From NCBI GenBank assembly GCA_016870995.1, contig VFZU01000050.1, positions 1 to 38,862 of the forward strand: 38,862 nt of DNA, given 5' to 3'. The notes under the pieces are model-generated. The model ran no database searches. It was not told where the DNA came from and saw only the letters and a program-made list of their open reading frames with translations. The DNA comes from Acidobacteriota bacterium. GTDB taxonomy: Bacteria; Acidobacteriota; Terriglobia; Bryobacterales; Bryobacteraceae. The translations under genes were made by a program, and so were the position numbers. Below, piece after piece: positions 7,931 to 19,064 of the stretch; the first letter of the stretch is position 1, and the number at the start of each line of letters is the position of its first letter.

Positions 7931-7942
7931 AGGGCAATCTCG

Positions 7943-9316
7943 CTAGACGTAGTCGTCTGCCGGCGGGGCTTCACCGAAGTCTTCCGCTAGGCTGCCGAAC
8001 TTGGTGAACTTGTGCAGGAACGCGAGGTCCACCTTGCCAATTGGACCGTTACGTTGCTTGGAGATAATCAGTTCCGCGCGGCCCTTCAGATCCTCGCGAT
8101 CCGGCTTGTACACCTCTTCGCGAAACAAGAAGCAAACCATGTCGGCGTCCTGCTCGATCGATCCCGATTCGCGCAAGTCGCTCAACTGGGGCCGGTGGTC
8201 CCCTGGCCGCGTTTCCGGCGCACGGCTCAACTGACTGAGCGCTACGATCGGCACCCGCAGCTCCTTGCTCAAAAGCTTCATGCCTCGAGAAATCGAGCTG
8301 ACTTCCTGCGTGCGGCTATCATGCGACCCGCGAGCTTGCATTAGCTGCAGGTAGTCGATAATCACCATTCCCAGGCCCTGCTCGGATTGCACTCTTCGCA
8401 GCTTGGCGTGGATGTCCATCATGTTCACGCCAGGGGAATCATCGAGATATAAGGGCGAATCGGCGAGGTCATTTGCGGCCATTGCCAATTGCCGCCGCTC
8501 GTCTTCATTCAAAAAGCCAGTCCGAAACCGATGTTGGTCCACGCGTGCCGCCGCGCAGATCATACGGGTGAGCAAGCTTTCCTTTGACATTTCGAGCGAA
8601 AACACGGCCACCGGCTTTCTCACTCTGGGTCCACAAACATGCGATGCGATGTTCAATGCGAATGCAGTCTTGCCCATAGCGGGACGAGCGGCGATGATAA
8701 TCAATTCACCTTCGCGAAAACCACCGGTCATTTCGTCGAACTTCGTAAAGCCGGTCGAAACACCTTTGATGCGGCTTGAAGGGTCGAGGAAGTTATCGAG
8801 GCCAATCTCGTTAATGATGTCCTGCGGAGTGGACAAAGTATTCTTGGCCTTCGCAGCACCAATATTGAGAAACGACTCTTCGGCCTCGGCGAGAATGTGA
8901 TCGGCCTGATCGACACCCAGAAAAGCCTTGTCCATCACGCTTTGCGCTGTGAAGATCACCTTGCGCAGCGTCGCCTTTTCTTTGACGATGCTCACGTAGC
9001 CGAAGACATTGAGCGACCTCGGGATGCCTTCATCCAGGCTCATCAGGTAGCTCAGCCCACCTGCGCTCTCGAGCTCAGAGTGGCGCATCAGCTCATTGGC
9101 CAGAGCTACACGGTCGATCCGCTCACCTCGTTCAGCCAGTGCGTTCATACGCTGGAAAATGCGCCGGTGCGATTCCAGACTGAAATCCTCCGGGGTCAGT
9201 TCTCCACCAACCATCGGGAAGCAATCCGGATCCACCAACACCGCTCCCAACGTCAATCTCTCGGCTTCAAGGTTCGCCGGCAGACCTTTTTGAAACGCTA
9301 TGTCCTGAACGTTCAT
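7943..9316 (-). CDS. dnaB: Replicative DNA helicase DnaB
   Basis: A 457-residue hexameric helicase that unwinds DNA at the replication fork. The N-terminal DnaB domain begins at LPANLEAERLTLGAVLVDPDCF (12-33). The RecA-like C-terminal domain has Walker A ARPAMGKTAFALN (GKT 215-217), FSLEMSKESLLTRM, Walker B VIIDYLQLM (Asp321) and the DLRESGSIEQDADMVCFL motif. No intein is present and the length is normal. The start ATG 9316 gives the expected N-terminus; there is no Shine-Dalgarno (GCTGTAGCC precedes it), and a -10-like TACTAT lies 11 bases upstream. Two inverted DnaA-box matches lie further upstream, which would fit regulation by DnaA. Confidence 0.97.
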   Translation of the reverse strand: MNVQDIAFQKGLPANLEAERLTLGAVLVDPDCFPMVGGELTPEDFSLESHRRIFQRMNALAERGERIDRVALANELMRHSELESAGGLSYLMSLDEGIPRSLNVFGYVSIVKEKATLRKVIFTAQSVMDKAFLGVDQADHILAEAEESFLNIGAAKAKNTLSTPQDIINEIGLDNFLDPSSRIKGVSTGFTKFDEMTGGFREGELIIIAARPAMGKTAFALNIASHVCGPRVRKPVAVFSLEMSKESLLTRMICAAARVDQHRFRTGFLNEDERRQLAMAANDLADSPLYLDDSPGVNMMDIHAKLRRVQSEQGLGMVIIDYLQLMQARGSHDSRTQEVSSISRGMKLLSKELRVPIVALSQLSRAPETRPGDHRPQLSDLRESGSIEQDADMVCFLFREEVYKPDREDLKGRAELIISKQRNGPIGKVDLAFLHKFTKFGSLAEDFGEAPPADDYV

Positions 9317-9327
9317 GGGCTACAGCA

Positions 9328-9356
9328 ATAGTATGGCGCTTCTAAACGTGAATGAA
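9328..9356 (-). promoter_or_regulatory. Possible dnaB promoter
   Basis: On the minus strand TTCATT (9356-9351) and TACTAT (9333-9328) are separated by 17 bases and point at dnaB. Transcription would begin near 9321, leaving a leader of about five bases and no room for a Shine-Dalgarno. Both hexamers are moderate matches only. Confidence 0.35.
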
Positions 9357-9357
9357 A

Positions 9358-9395
9358 TGTGGAAAACCCTGTGATTATCTTGTGGTTTTTCCACA
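9358..9395. promoter_or_regulatory. Inverted pair of DnaA-box sequences upstream of dnaB
   Basis: TGTGGAAAA (9358-9366) and TTTTCCACA (9387-9395) are exact inverted copies, each matching the DnaA-box pattern TTWTNCACA in opposite orientation. They extend to an 11-of-12 inverted repeat with a 14-base centre. The first box adjoins the possible dnaB -35 hexamer. The same hairpin lies 6 bases after the stop of the RND gene and is followed on the minus strand by TTT, so a weak terminator for that operon is an alternative reading; the stem is AT-rich, which makes that less likely. Confidence 0.5.
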
Positions 9396-9400
9396 ATCTT

Positions 9401-12400
9401 CTATCGAAGACTGATGTTGTGAGTGTCTAATGTCACTCCAAGAGCTTGTTCCAGCCGCGCGATCGCTTTATTGAAGTCGAGTCTCGCCACCAGGCTACGC
9501 CGTTGCGAATCCGCGTACTCGTTCTGGCGGGTAAGCACAAGGAAGTTGGTGCTCTCGCCTGTTTCGAACAAGCGCTGTTCGCTATCCAGTTTTTCTTTGG
9601 CTGCCTTCGTGCTTGCCTCTGCGGCCACGATTCGTTGCTCAGCCGTCCGGAGCGCCTGCATTGCGTTGCGAACTTCCGCACCGATTGCTTGCTCGGTCCG
9701 CGCTCGCTGCAACTCCAGGGTGCGCTCTGTCAGCTTCACCTGGGCAACCGTTTCTCTGGCTGCCCGGTTTCTCGCTGTCCAGTCGATCTGCAATCCAGCC
9801 TGCCAACTGGTGTAATTTTGTCCGAACAGGCTGCTCAGCGTTGTGCCGTAGCCCCCCACAAAAGCAGGTGGCACCAGTTGGCCACTACTACCGGGAAAGA
9901 ACGGATTCGGGGCCGGATTTCTTGCGCCGGCCAGGCCAGCCATCGTGTACCCGGCAGTGAGATTGGCACCAGGCAAAAGCTGATTGCGCGCAAGATCACT
10001 CTGAAACTCATTAGTTTCAAGACGCAACTTGAGATTCTTGAGCTCGGGCCGTTTAGAAATGGCACCTTGAATCGTCGCGGCGAGGTCCTCGGTTTGAGGT
10101 GGTGCGGAACTGCGCGTCTCCACCGGGATCACTTCATCGTTCCAGATCGATTGATCGCGCCCACCGGCGAGCATCCCTTTCAGATTGTTCTCGACTTCAG
10201 TTAACAACCCAATGCTCGAGTAGTAGGTATCCTGGCGACGTTCCAGTTCTGCCATTGCCGCGGAGAGTTCCACCGGCGCCAGCGTGCCTGCTTCAATCTG
10301 ACGCTTCGACCGTTCGTATTGATCGCGGGCCAGATCCACACTCAACTTCTTCACTTCGATGTCCTGCCGTGCGGCAACCAGATCCCAATAAGCCTGCGTC
10401 GCAAGTGTCACTACGGCAACCACCCGCAATTCGTAATCGGCCTCACTGACATCGATCTGCTTGCGCCGCAATCGAATCTGATTGCGGTCGTTATCGATCT
10501 TTCGGCCTCGCAGCAAGGGCTGCGTCAAGTTAATGCCCAGCGTAGATTGAGTAAAAGGATTCAAGCCACTGAACGGATTGCTCGTGCTGATCCGCGAGTT
10601 ATTGAAGGCGACGTCGACGCGCGCTCCGTTCCAAGGCGTGCGCTGGGAATACGTAAAATTGTTCGCGAAGTTACGATCCACCAAGCGCCCATCGGCAGCC
10701 TGCAGCGGGCTTGAGGTGGGCGTCACGTTGTAGCTCATGTTCGGCCGATACCCAAGCAGCGGATCCCAAACGCCAAACGTTTGCTTGTACTGGCTCCGCG
10801 AAAGAACGGTATTCGTCTTTTCTATCTGGAGATCCAGATTGTTGGCAAGCGCCATTTCAATCGCGTCCTTCAGCATCAACCGTTTCTGCTCTCCCGCCAC
10901 ACCAACACGGGCCGGATCAGCCGCCTGCGATACAACGACAAAAAGCATCATGCCAAGCAAGCCGGCGAATGCTTCTTTAATCGACCGGCGCTTGAACAAC
11001 CCGCCAATCCTCGAAAACAGCTTCCAGTTCGTCATGTCGTCAAACAGTGAATAAACGACTGGTGTAACCAGCAAGCTCAAGAGCAAGCACATCGTTTGGC
11101 CACCGATCACGACAATCGCTACGGTGCGCCGCGAACCCGCGCCTGCACCTCCACCGAGCGCGAGCGGGATCATACCCGCGACCAGCGCAGCCGTGGTCAT
11201 CAGAATCGGCCTGAGCCGATCTTCGCAACCCTTCAGAACTGCTGGCAGGCGCTCCAATCCTTCCGTGCGCAGCCGTTTGATGTGGTCCACCTGCAGAATC
11301 GAATTCTTCTTCACGATGCCAAAAAGCACCAGGATGCCGACCGACGTATAGATGATGTTGTAGTTTTCACCCGCGATCTTCAGGCTCAACAGTGCAAACG
11401 GCACACTGAGCGGCAAGCTCAACAGAATCGTGATCGGATCGAGGAAGCTCTCGAATTGCGCTGCAAGAATCATGTACATGAACACGAAGCAGAGCACGAA
11501 GGCAGCTACAAAGTTCACCGCTGCTTTGCCGAACTCTTTCGAGCGGCCCACCGTACCAGTCGCATACTGCGGAGGCAGATTCAGTTCGGCAACAATCTTC
11601 TGCGTGGCGTCGATAGCCTCAGACAGCGAACCGCCTTTGGCAATATTGGCCTGAATCAAAATCTGGCGCTGCCGGTTATAGCGGTCAATCGCCGAAGGCC
11701 CAGTGGCGTCCCTCAGGCTCGCCACATTGGATACTGGCACATTGCCAAGCGTAGTCGAGGGCACGAACAACCGGTTCAGTGCCTGCGGCGAAGTGCGGAA
11801 CTGCTTGTCTACGCGCAACTGCACGTCATAGCGGTCGTCTCCTTCGCGATACGTCGTTGCCTGATCGTCACCAGCCACAAGCGTCCTCAACGCCGATGCG
11901 ATACTGCTGACACTCACATTCAAATCAGCCGCTTTGTCGCGGTTGATGTCCACGCGCAACTCAGGCTTGCCAGGCTCGTAGGACGAATCGATATCGGCCA
12001 CACCAGGCACTTCATCGAGACGCTTCATGATCGCTCGTGAATAGCGCTCCAGCTGCGCAAGGTCTGGCCCCTGAATATAGAACTGATAGTCTCGATCGCT
12101 CGCACCACCAGAAATCAGCGCGGGCAACTGCACGCCGACAATCAAATCCTTGGGAAGCTTAGCCACGAGTTCGCGTGTCTTTTCCATCAACTGCTGTTGG
12201 GAATCCTTGCGTTCTGTCGGCTGTACCAACTGAACGATCACACTGCCACGATCGACGCGCTTTTGGAAATCGGCGCCAATCGTGGTCAGCAGATACTTCA
12301 ACCCAGGTAACTTCTTCAGTTCAGCCTCAAGCTGATCCATCGCCTTGGTGGTGCCTTCCAGCGAAGAGCCTGGCGGAGTGCGCAGCGTCACCTCGAAGTA

Positions 12401-14077
12401 GCTCTGGTCGTCGACGGGGAGAAAATCTTTGCCCATGCTGTTGAACAATGGCCCCGTCGTGTACATCACCACCAGCGAGACAACGACGATCACCCAACGA
12501 TGTTTCATGCTCCACTCAAGCAACCACATGTAGGGACGCGCGATGACTTTAAACAACAGCCCGTCTTTGGTGCTTGCGTCATGAGCCTTCGGCGCCAGCT
12601 TCAAATAGCGTGCCGACAGAGCAGGGGTGAGCGTGAAGCTGACGAGCAAGCTCACCATGATGGCGAACGCCGCCGTGAAGCCGAAGCTCGACATGAACCT
12701 TCCCACAATGCCGCTCATCAAGGCCACCGGCATAAACACCACCGCGAGACTTAGGGTAGTGGCCAACACGGCGAGCCCAATTTCTCGGGTTCCTTCGATG
12801 GCCGCCTCGATCGGCCCCATGCCTTTCTCTTCTTGAAAGCGGAAGATGTTTTCGAGCACAACGATCGCGTCGTCAATCACGATGCCCACCATCAACACCA
12901 GCGCCAGCATCGAGATCTGGTTCAAGGTGAAACCCATCAGGTTCATTAGCGTGTAGGTGGAAATGATTGAGGTCGGGATGGCGACGGCTGCGATCAGCGT
13001 AGCTCGCCAACTCCGGATGAACAGCAGCACGATAATCGCGGCGAATATCCCGCCCTCGATCAAGTGGGCCTGCACGGCTTCAAAGGCGCCTTGAATAAAG
13101 AAGCTCTGATCTCGTGAATAGTCCACCTGCAGGTCGCGCGGAATCAATCCCTCACGCTGCAAGGTGCCAATACGGTCCTTGAGGACAGCAATGACGTCTA
13201 GAGTGTTCGTACCGGCCTGCTTGCGGACTTCAAGCACCACCGCCGGCACGCCGTTGATCCTCGCCAAGGATCGCGGCTCTTGCACTCCGTCCACGACATG
13301 CCCAACATCACGCACCTTGATCGCCACGCCATTCGTGGTGCCGATCGTGATGTCAGCAAAGTCAGCTGGCTTCATCAGGCGTCCCAGCGTACGAAGACTG
13401 ACTTCGCGCGCGCCCTGATCCAGCCGTCCTCCGGGGATTTCAACATTCTGCGCCGCCAGCGCCAATCGGATCTGGTCCACGTTCAGGTTGTAGCTGTAGA
13501 GCTTTTCACCATCGAGAACCACTTGAATCTGCCGAGTCCGGTCGCCCACAAAGCGCACGTCGCCCACACCATTCAGGCTCTCGATGTTCTTCTTGATCAG
13601 GTCTTCAACCAGCTTGGTGGTCTCACGAATCTCGCGCGGTGATCTCACCACAATGCTGATGACGGGTGAGGCATCAGTTGCCACCTTCTGAATCACGGGC
13701 TGCTTGGCGTCCTTAGGCAACTGGTTCAGCACCTGGTTCACCTTGTCGCGCACTTCTTGGGCGGCCACGTCTCCATCCTTCTCCAGGGAGAACTGAATGG
13801 AAACTACCGAGTTTCCTTCACTCGAGCTCGAGCGAAGTTCGTCGATACCAGAGATCGTGTTTACCGCCTCTTCGATCCGCTTGCTGACCTGACTTTCTAC
13901 TTCCTCCGGCGCTGCTCCTGGCAATACGGTGGCAATCGTTACGAACGGGAACTCCACCTTCGGGAAGAAGTCCACGCCCAGCCGCCGGTAGGAATCAAGC
14001 CCCAATACCACCAGCGCCATAATCAGCATGGTGGCGAACACTGGCCGTTTGATACAAATTTCAGCGAGTTTCTGCAT
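9401..14077 (-). CDS. RND efflux pump fused to a TolC-like outer-membrane channel
   Basis: One open frame of 1558 codons. Residues 1-1015 are a complete HAE1/AcrB-type inner-membrane pump: N-terminal RPVFATMLIMALVVLG, TM4 proton-relay acids in GIVIDDAIVVLEN (Asp402, Asp403), the Lys of TM10 in FGIVKKNS (Lys923/924), and two large periplasmic loops. Residues 1066-1558 are a TolC/OMF domain: LMLKDAIEMALANNLDLQ, two coiled-coil stretches (VVTLATQAYWDLVAARQDIEV; AEQRIVAAEASTKAAKEKL) and the closing ARLEQALGV. Between them RRSIKEAFAGLLGMMLFVVVSQA-ADP (about 1030-1055) has the charge, hydrophobic core and A-x-A-like site of a signal peptide, so the chain could be cut there into two mature proteins. 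No stop, start-like Shine-Dalgarno or frame change is visible at the junction. The gene follows the adaptor lipoprotein by 9 bases in a tetR operon. Confidence 0.93.
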   Translation of the reverse strand: MQKLAEICIKRPVFATMLIMALVVLGLDSYRRLGVDFFPKVEFPFVTIATVLPGAAPEEVESQVSKRIEEAVNTISGIDELRSSSSEGNSVVSIQFSLEKDGDVAAQEVRDKVNQVLNQLPKDAKQPVIQKVATDASPVISIVVRSPREIRETTKLVEDLIKKNIESLNGVGDVRFVGDRTRQIQVVLDGEKLYSYNLNVDQIRLALAAQNVEIPGGRLDQGAREVSLRTLGRLMKPADFADITIGTTNGVAIKVRDVGHVVDGVQEPRSLARINGVPAVVLEVRKQAGTNTLDVIAVLKDRIGTLQREGLIPRDLQVDYSRDQSFFIQGAFEAVQAHLIEGGIFAAIIVLLFIRSWRATLIAAVAIPTSIISTYTLMNLMGFTLNQISMLALVLMVGIVIDDAIVVLENIFRFQEEKGMGPIEAAIEGTREIGLAVLATTLSLAVVFMPVALMSGIVGRFMSSFGFTAAFAIMVSLLVSFTLTPALSARYLKLAPKAHDASTKDGLLFKVIARPYMWLLEWSMKHRWVIVVVSLVVMYTTGPLFNSMGKDFLPVDDQSYFEVTLRTPPGSSLEGTTKAMDQLEAELKKLPGLKYLLTTIGADFQKRVDRGSVIVQLVQPTERKDSQQQLMEKTRELVAKLPKDLIVGVQLPALISGGASDRDYQFYIQGPDLAQLERYSRAIMKRLDEVPGVADIDSSYEPGKPELRVDINRDKAADLNVSVSSIASALRTLVAGDDQATTYREGDDRYDVQLRVDKQFRTSPQALNRLFVPSTTLGNVPVSNVASLRDATGPSAIDRYNRQRQILIQANIAKGGSLSEAIDATQKIVAELNLPPQYATGTVGRSKEFGKAAVNFVAAFVLCFVFMYMILAAQFESFLDPITILLSLPLSVPFALLSLKIAGENYNIIYTSVGILVLFGIVKKNSILQVDHIKRLRTEGLERLPAVLKGCEDRLRPILMTTAALVAGMIPLALGGGAGAGSRRTVAIVVIGGQTMCLLLSLLVTPVVYSLFDDMTNWKLFSRIGGLFKRRSIKEAFAGLLGMMLFVVVSQAADPARVGVAGEQKRLMLKDAIEMALANNLDLQIEKTNTVLSRSQYKQTFGVWDPLLGYRPNMSYNVTPTSSPLQAADGRLVDRNFANNFTYSQRTPWNGARVDVAFNNSRISTSNPFSGLNPFTQSTLGINLTQPLLRGRKIDNDRNQIRLRRKQIDVSEADYELRVVAVVTLATQAYWDLVAARQDIEVKKLSVDLARDQYERSKRQIEAGTLAPVELSAAMAELERRQDTYYSSIGLLTEVENNLKGMLAGGRDQSIWNDEVIPVETRSSAPPQTEDLAATIQGAISKRPELKNLKLRLETNEFQSDLARNQLLPGANLTAGYTMAGLAGARNPAPNPFFPGSSGQLVPPAFVGGYGTTLSSLFGQNYTSWQAGLQIDWTARNRAARETVAQVKLTERTLELQRARTEQAIGAEVRNAMQALRTAEQRIVAAEASTKAAKEKLDSEQRLFETGESTNFLVLTRQNEYADSQRRSLVARLDFNKAIARLEQALGVTLDTHNISLR

Positions 14078-14086
14078 GACGGGCTC

Positions 14087-15268
14087 CTAGAGCGTCTTCA
14101 CCGCGACACCATTGACAAGGCTCAGAAGATTACTGACTGCGATCGGCTCTCCGGCCTGGATCGCACCAGCCGGGGCCTCTGTCCAGCCCTCCACCTCGGC
14201 ACCAGGAGTGATGCGTACTTCGACAGCTTTACCGTTACGAATTACGAACACCTTGTTCAATCCCGCCACGGAATACACTGCATTGCGGGGCACCATGACG
14301 ATCGCGTCGCTCTTGCGCGTCACCAGCTTCACTTGCACGAAGCTGCCGGGACGCAACCGGCTGTCTGAAATCGCAATCTTCGATTCCGCGAGCAACGTAC
14401 GGTTTCTCGCATCGAAGGTAGGGTTCAACTTTTGAATCACAGCCTGGAATTCCTTGCCAGGCGCTGCATCGGTTGTAAAGCTCACAACACTTCCCTGACC
14501 GATCTGCGCCGAATAATTTTCGGGCACTTCCACGCGCAAACGAAGCGGGCTGGTCTTCACAAGAGTCGCTACGGGAGTGTTGTCTTTGATGTACTGCCCC
14601 GGGCTGATGAGCTTCGCGCTGATGCCGCCATCGAACGGAGCACGAATCACCGTATCGCCGAGTCGCTTGGTGGCAATCTCAAGATCCGCCTTCTGGGCTC
14701 GCAACTGAGCGATCAATCCGTTCATTTCATCGCGCGCAGCGTCGATGACAGCCTGACGCGCTTGCAGGGTCTTGCCTAGCTCTGTGGCTCTCTCCTTGGA
14801 GATGTCCCCACTCTGTACCAGCTTTGCCGCCGATTCGTACTTGGACTTCGCGTCATCGTAATTGGCTTGCGCCTGTCGCATCGCAGCGGTCGAAGTGGGA
14901 TAGGATTCCTCCGGGGTCTTCATACCCAGCCGCGCCGCAAGTTGGCCCACATTGGCCTTCGCGCGCTCCAGTTGCCATTCATACTCCCGCCGGTCCAGCT
15001 CAGCGATCACATCGCCCTTCTTAACCAGTTGGCCGAAATCCACCTTGAAACTCGAAATCCGCCCTTGGATCTCGAAACTCAGATTTACGGTTTCGTCGGC
15101 TTCGAGCGTGCCGGTCACACCAATCGACTTGTCGAGCGTCTTCGATACCGCCTGTTGCACCTTCACCTGAATTGCTTCAGGAGCTTTCGCCACAGGTGCC
15201 GCTTCTTGCTTTTTGAGGCATCCCGTCAACGCCAGAACGATTGCGAGGGTAATGATGATTGCTTGCAT
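14087..15268 (-). CDS. RND periplasmic adaptor (membrane fusion protein, HlyD family) lipoprotein
   Basis: A 393-residue adaptor linking inner-membrane pump and outer-membrane channel. The start at 15268 is chosen because it has a GGAAGG Shine-Dalgarno and gives a lipoprotein signal, MQAIIITLAIVLALTGC, with Cys17 as the lipidated residue; a 50-codon extension upstream lies within tetR in another frame. Then follow a lipoyl half (FEIQGRISSFKVDFGQLVKKGDVIAELD), a long coiled-coil hairpin (about 85-190, EYEWQLERAKANVGQL to AQLRAQKADLEIATKRL), the second lipoyl half (IRAPFDGGISAKLISPGQYI) and beta-barrel and membrane-proximal domains (LRPGSFVQVKLVTRK). It starts 2 bases after the tetR stop and ends 9 bases before the fused RND-TolC gene. 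Confidence 0.93.
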   Translation of the reverse strand: MQAIIITLAIVLALTGCLKKQEAAPVAKAPEAIQVKVQQAVSKTLDKSIGVTGTLEADETVNLSFEIQGRISSFKVDFGQLVKKGDVIAELDRREYEWQLERAKANVGQLAARLGMKTPEESYPTSTAAMRQAQANYDDAKSKYESAAKLVQSGDISKERATELGKTLQARQAVIDAARDEMNGLIAQLRAQKADLEIATKRLGDTVIRAPFDGGISAKLISPGQYIKDNTPVATLVKTSPLRLRVEVPENYSAQIGQGSVVSFTTDAAPGKEFQAVIQKLNPTFDARNRTLLAESKIAISDSRLRPGSFVQVKLVTRKSDAIVMVPRNAVYSVAGLNKVFVIRNGKAVEVRITPGAEVEGWTEAPAGAIQAGEPIAVSNLLSLVNGVAVKTL

Positions 15269-15270
15269 TT

Positions 15271-15888
15271 CTATACCTTCCGAATCCCGTTTAAAAATAA
15301 CTTCACCGATATACGCACCATCTCTTCGCGACACACGCTGTGGCAGATCGAAGAGCGAAATAAGATAGTCGACTGGCAATAATGTCCGATCGTTCCGCAG
15401 AAAGCTAACGCGGCACACAGCGGATTGACATCGAGAAACGCACCCTGTTCCATGCGCTTCTCGATATAACCAACAATCACTTCAATAAACGGCCGGGCCT
15501 GCTTGTCATGGAATTCCTCCATGAGTTCATGCCCTTCCAAATTGGAAAAGAATTTCAGCCGGATCAGCTCCGGCTTCAGTTCATGCCACTGGATCATGGC
15601 ATTCGCTAAATGAGTGAAGAATTGTTCATCGTCAGCAGATTCCGCCAGCCTCGACAATCCTTCAAGGGCATCGTGGTAATGCTGGTCTTTCGACTCCTCG
15701 ATAATTGCCGTATAGAGGTCTTTCTTGCTCGGAAAGTGTTGATATAAAACGGGTTCGCTAACGCCAATACTGGCTGCGAGTTCGCGCGTGGTGACCCCGC
15801 GAAAGCCTCGCTCCGAAAAAAGCCGGATTGCAGACGCGAGAATCGCCGACCGTCTGTCTTGACTGCTGAGTCTTGTGGATCCACCCAT
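15271..15888 (-). CDS. TetR-family transcriptional regulator
   Basis: A 205-residue one-component regulator. The N-terminal helix-turn-helix is typical: RRSAILASAIRLFSERGFRGVTTRELAASIGVSEPVLYQHFPSKKDLYTAI (about 12-62). The C-terminal ligand-binding part is helical and not assignable; it contains a Cys-rich stretch near the end (CGTIGHYCQSTILFRSSICHSVC), which is unusual and might matter for sensing. The gene heads the operon with the adaptor and RND-TolC fusion, so it most likely represses the efflux operon and itself, with the palindrome just upstream of its start as operator. Confidence 0.93.
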   Translation of the reverse strand: MGGSTRLSSQDRRSAILASAIRLFSERGFRGVTTRELAASIGVSEPVLYQHFPSKKDLYTAIIEESKDQHYHDALEGLSRLAESADDEQFFTHLANAMIQWHELKPELIRLKFFSNLEGHELMEEFHDKQARPFIEVIVGYIEKRMEQGAFLDVNPLCAALAFCGTIGHYCQSTILFRSSICHSVCREEMVRISVKLFLNGIRKV

Positions 15889-15898
15889 AAGCTAGTAC

Positions 15899-15920
15899 CT
15901 ACTAAGTTAGTAGACACTAA
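15899..15920. promoter_or_regulatory. Probable TetR operator palindrome
   Basis: CTACTAAGTTAGTAG (15899-15913) is a perfect 7-1-7 inverted repeat, 10 bases upstream of the tetR start codon. A second overlapping half-site pair, TTAGT-AGAC-ACTAA (15907-15920), gives a third ACTAA/TTAGT half-site. Such a site next to the start of an autoregulated tetR gene is the expected operator. Confidence 0.7.
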
Positions 15921-15936
15921 GAACGCGCGGAAAGAT

Positions 15937-16191
15937 TCAAAAAAGGCTCACCCTCCGCTCAAATTTGCATCCGCGAACCGGGCAGCGCAGCCAGTTCACG
16001 CCTCTCAGCTCTCGTTCCACCAGGTAAGGACTTGAACATTCCGGGCATCGCTCTGCAACCGGACGGTAGGTGGAACTAAACGTGCAAGATGGAAAATGTG
16101 TGCAGCCATAAAACGGCTTGCGCTCCCTGGAGTGTTTCAGAACGATTTTTCCGCCCGAACAGCGCGGACAGGCGATAGGGTCGGCGGACAT
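15937..16191 (-). CDS. Stand-alone topoisomerase-type double zinc-ribbon protein
   Basis: An 84-residue protein made almost entirely of two C4 zinc ribbons of the kind found at the C-terminus of bacterial topoisomerase I. Ribbon 1 uses C8, C11, C30 and C36 (CPRC, YGCTHFPSC); ribbon 2 uses C49, C52, C70 and C75 (CPEC, LRCPVRGC). The start ATG 16191 is chosen because the longer frame to 16305 adds sequence that overlaps topA and resembles nothing. It is divergent from topA, with 98 bases between the two starts, and the TopA here lacks such ribbons. The protein may bind single-stranded DNA and assist TopA in trans; this is inference. E. coli has a comparable free-standing zinc-finger protein (YrdD). 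Confidence 0.8.
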   Translation of the reverse strand: MSADPIACPRCSGGKIVLKHSRERKPFYGCTHFPSCTFSSTYRPVAERCPECSSPYLVERELRGVNWLRCPVRGCKFERRVSLF

Positions 16192-16289
16192 GCTTAAATT
16201 CCGTTGTACACTTTTCGATAGTCGGGTGGATGCGGAACTTTTAGTGGGAACCCGCCAGGCAGAATCCTTAGGAACGGTCTTAATAGCGA

Positions 16290-18971
<2,682 letters not shown>

Positions 18972-18976
18972 CAACT

Positions 18977-18997
18977 CCGGGGGCTAATGGTCCCCGG
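18977..18997 (+). terminator. Weak terminator-like hairpin after topA
   Basis: CCGGGG (18977-18982) and CCCCGG (18992-18997) can pair around a nine-base loop, five bases after the topA stop. No T-run follows, so it would be at best a Rho-assisted or pausing hairpin. Confidence 0.3.
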
Positions 18998-19019
18998 GAT
19001 TCCCAAATTGCTCTTGGCG

Positions 19020-19064
19020 AAAACGCCTACGAATCGACCCGCTCGGGCTCACCCTCGTAGGCGT
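19020..19064 (-). terminator. Intrinsic terminator overlapping the end of the 42-residue protein gene
   Basis: On the minus strand ACGCCTACGA (19064-19055) pairs with TCGTAGGCGT (19032-19023), a perfect ten-base stem, and the descending arm ends in TTTT (19023-19020). The 22-base loop can fold further (CCCG-AG-CGGG). The stop codon TAG of the small protein (19029-19027) is inside the descending arm, so the last dozen codons double as terminator. It would end the dprA-GNAT-small protein operon. Confidence 0.6.

Noticed and set aside
7924-7933. Palindrome CCTCTAGAGG at the end of the thioredoxin-like gene
   Set aside because: It has no loop and no T-run, so it is not a terminator, and a ten-base palindrome is expected by chance in 39 kb.
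11096-12040. 314-codon plus-strand open frame
   Set aside because: Antisense to the RND gene; no start signal and no recognisable domain.
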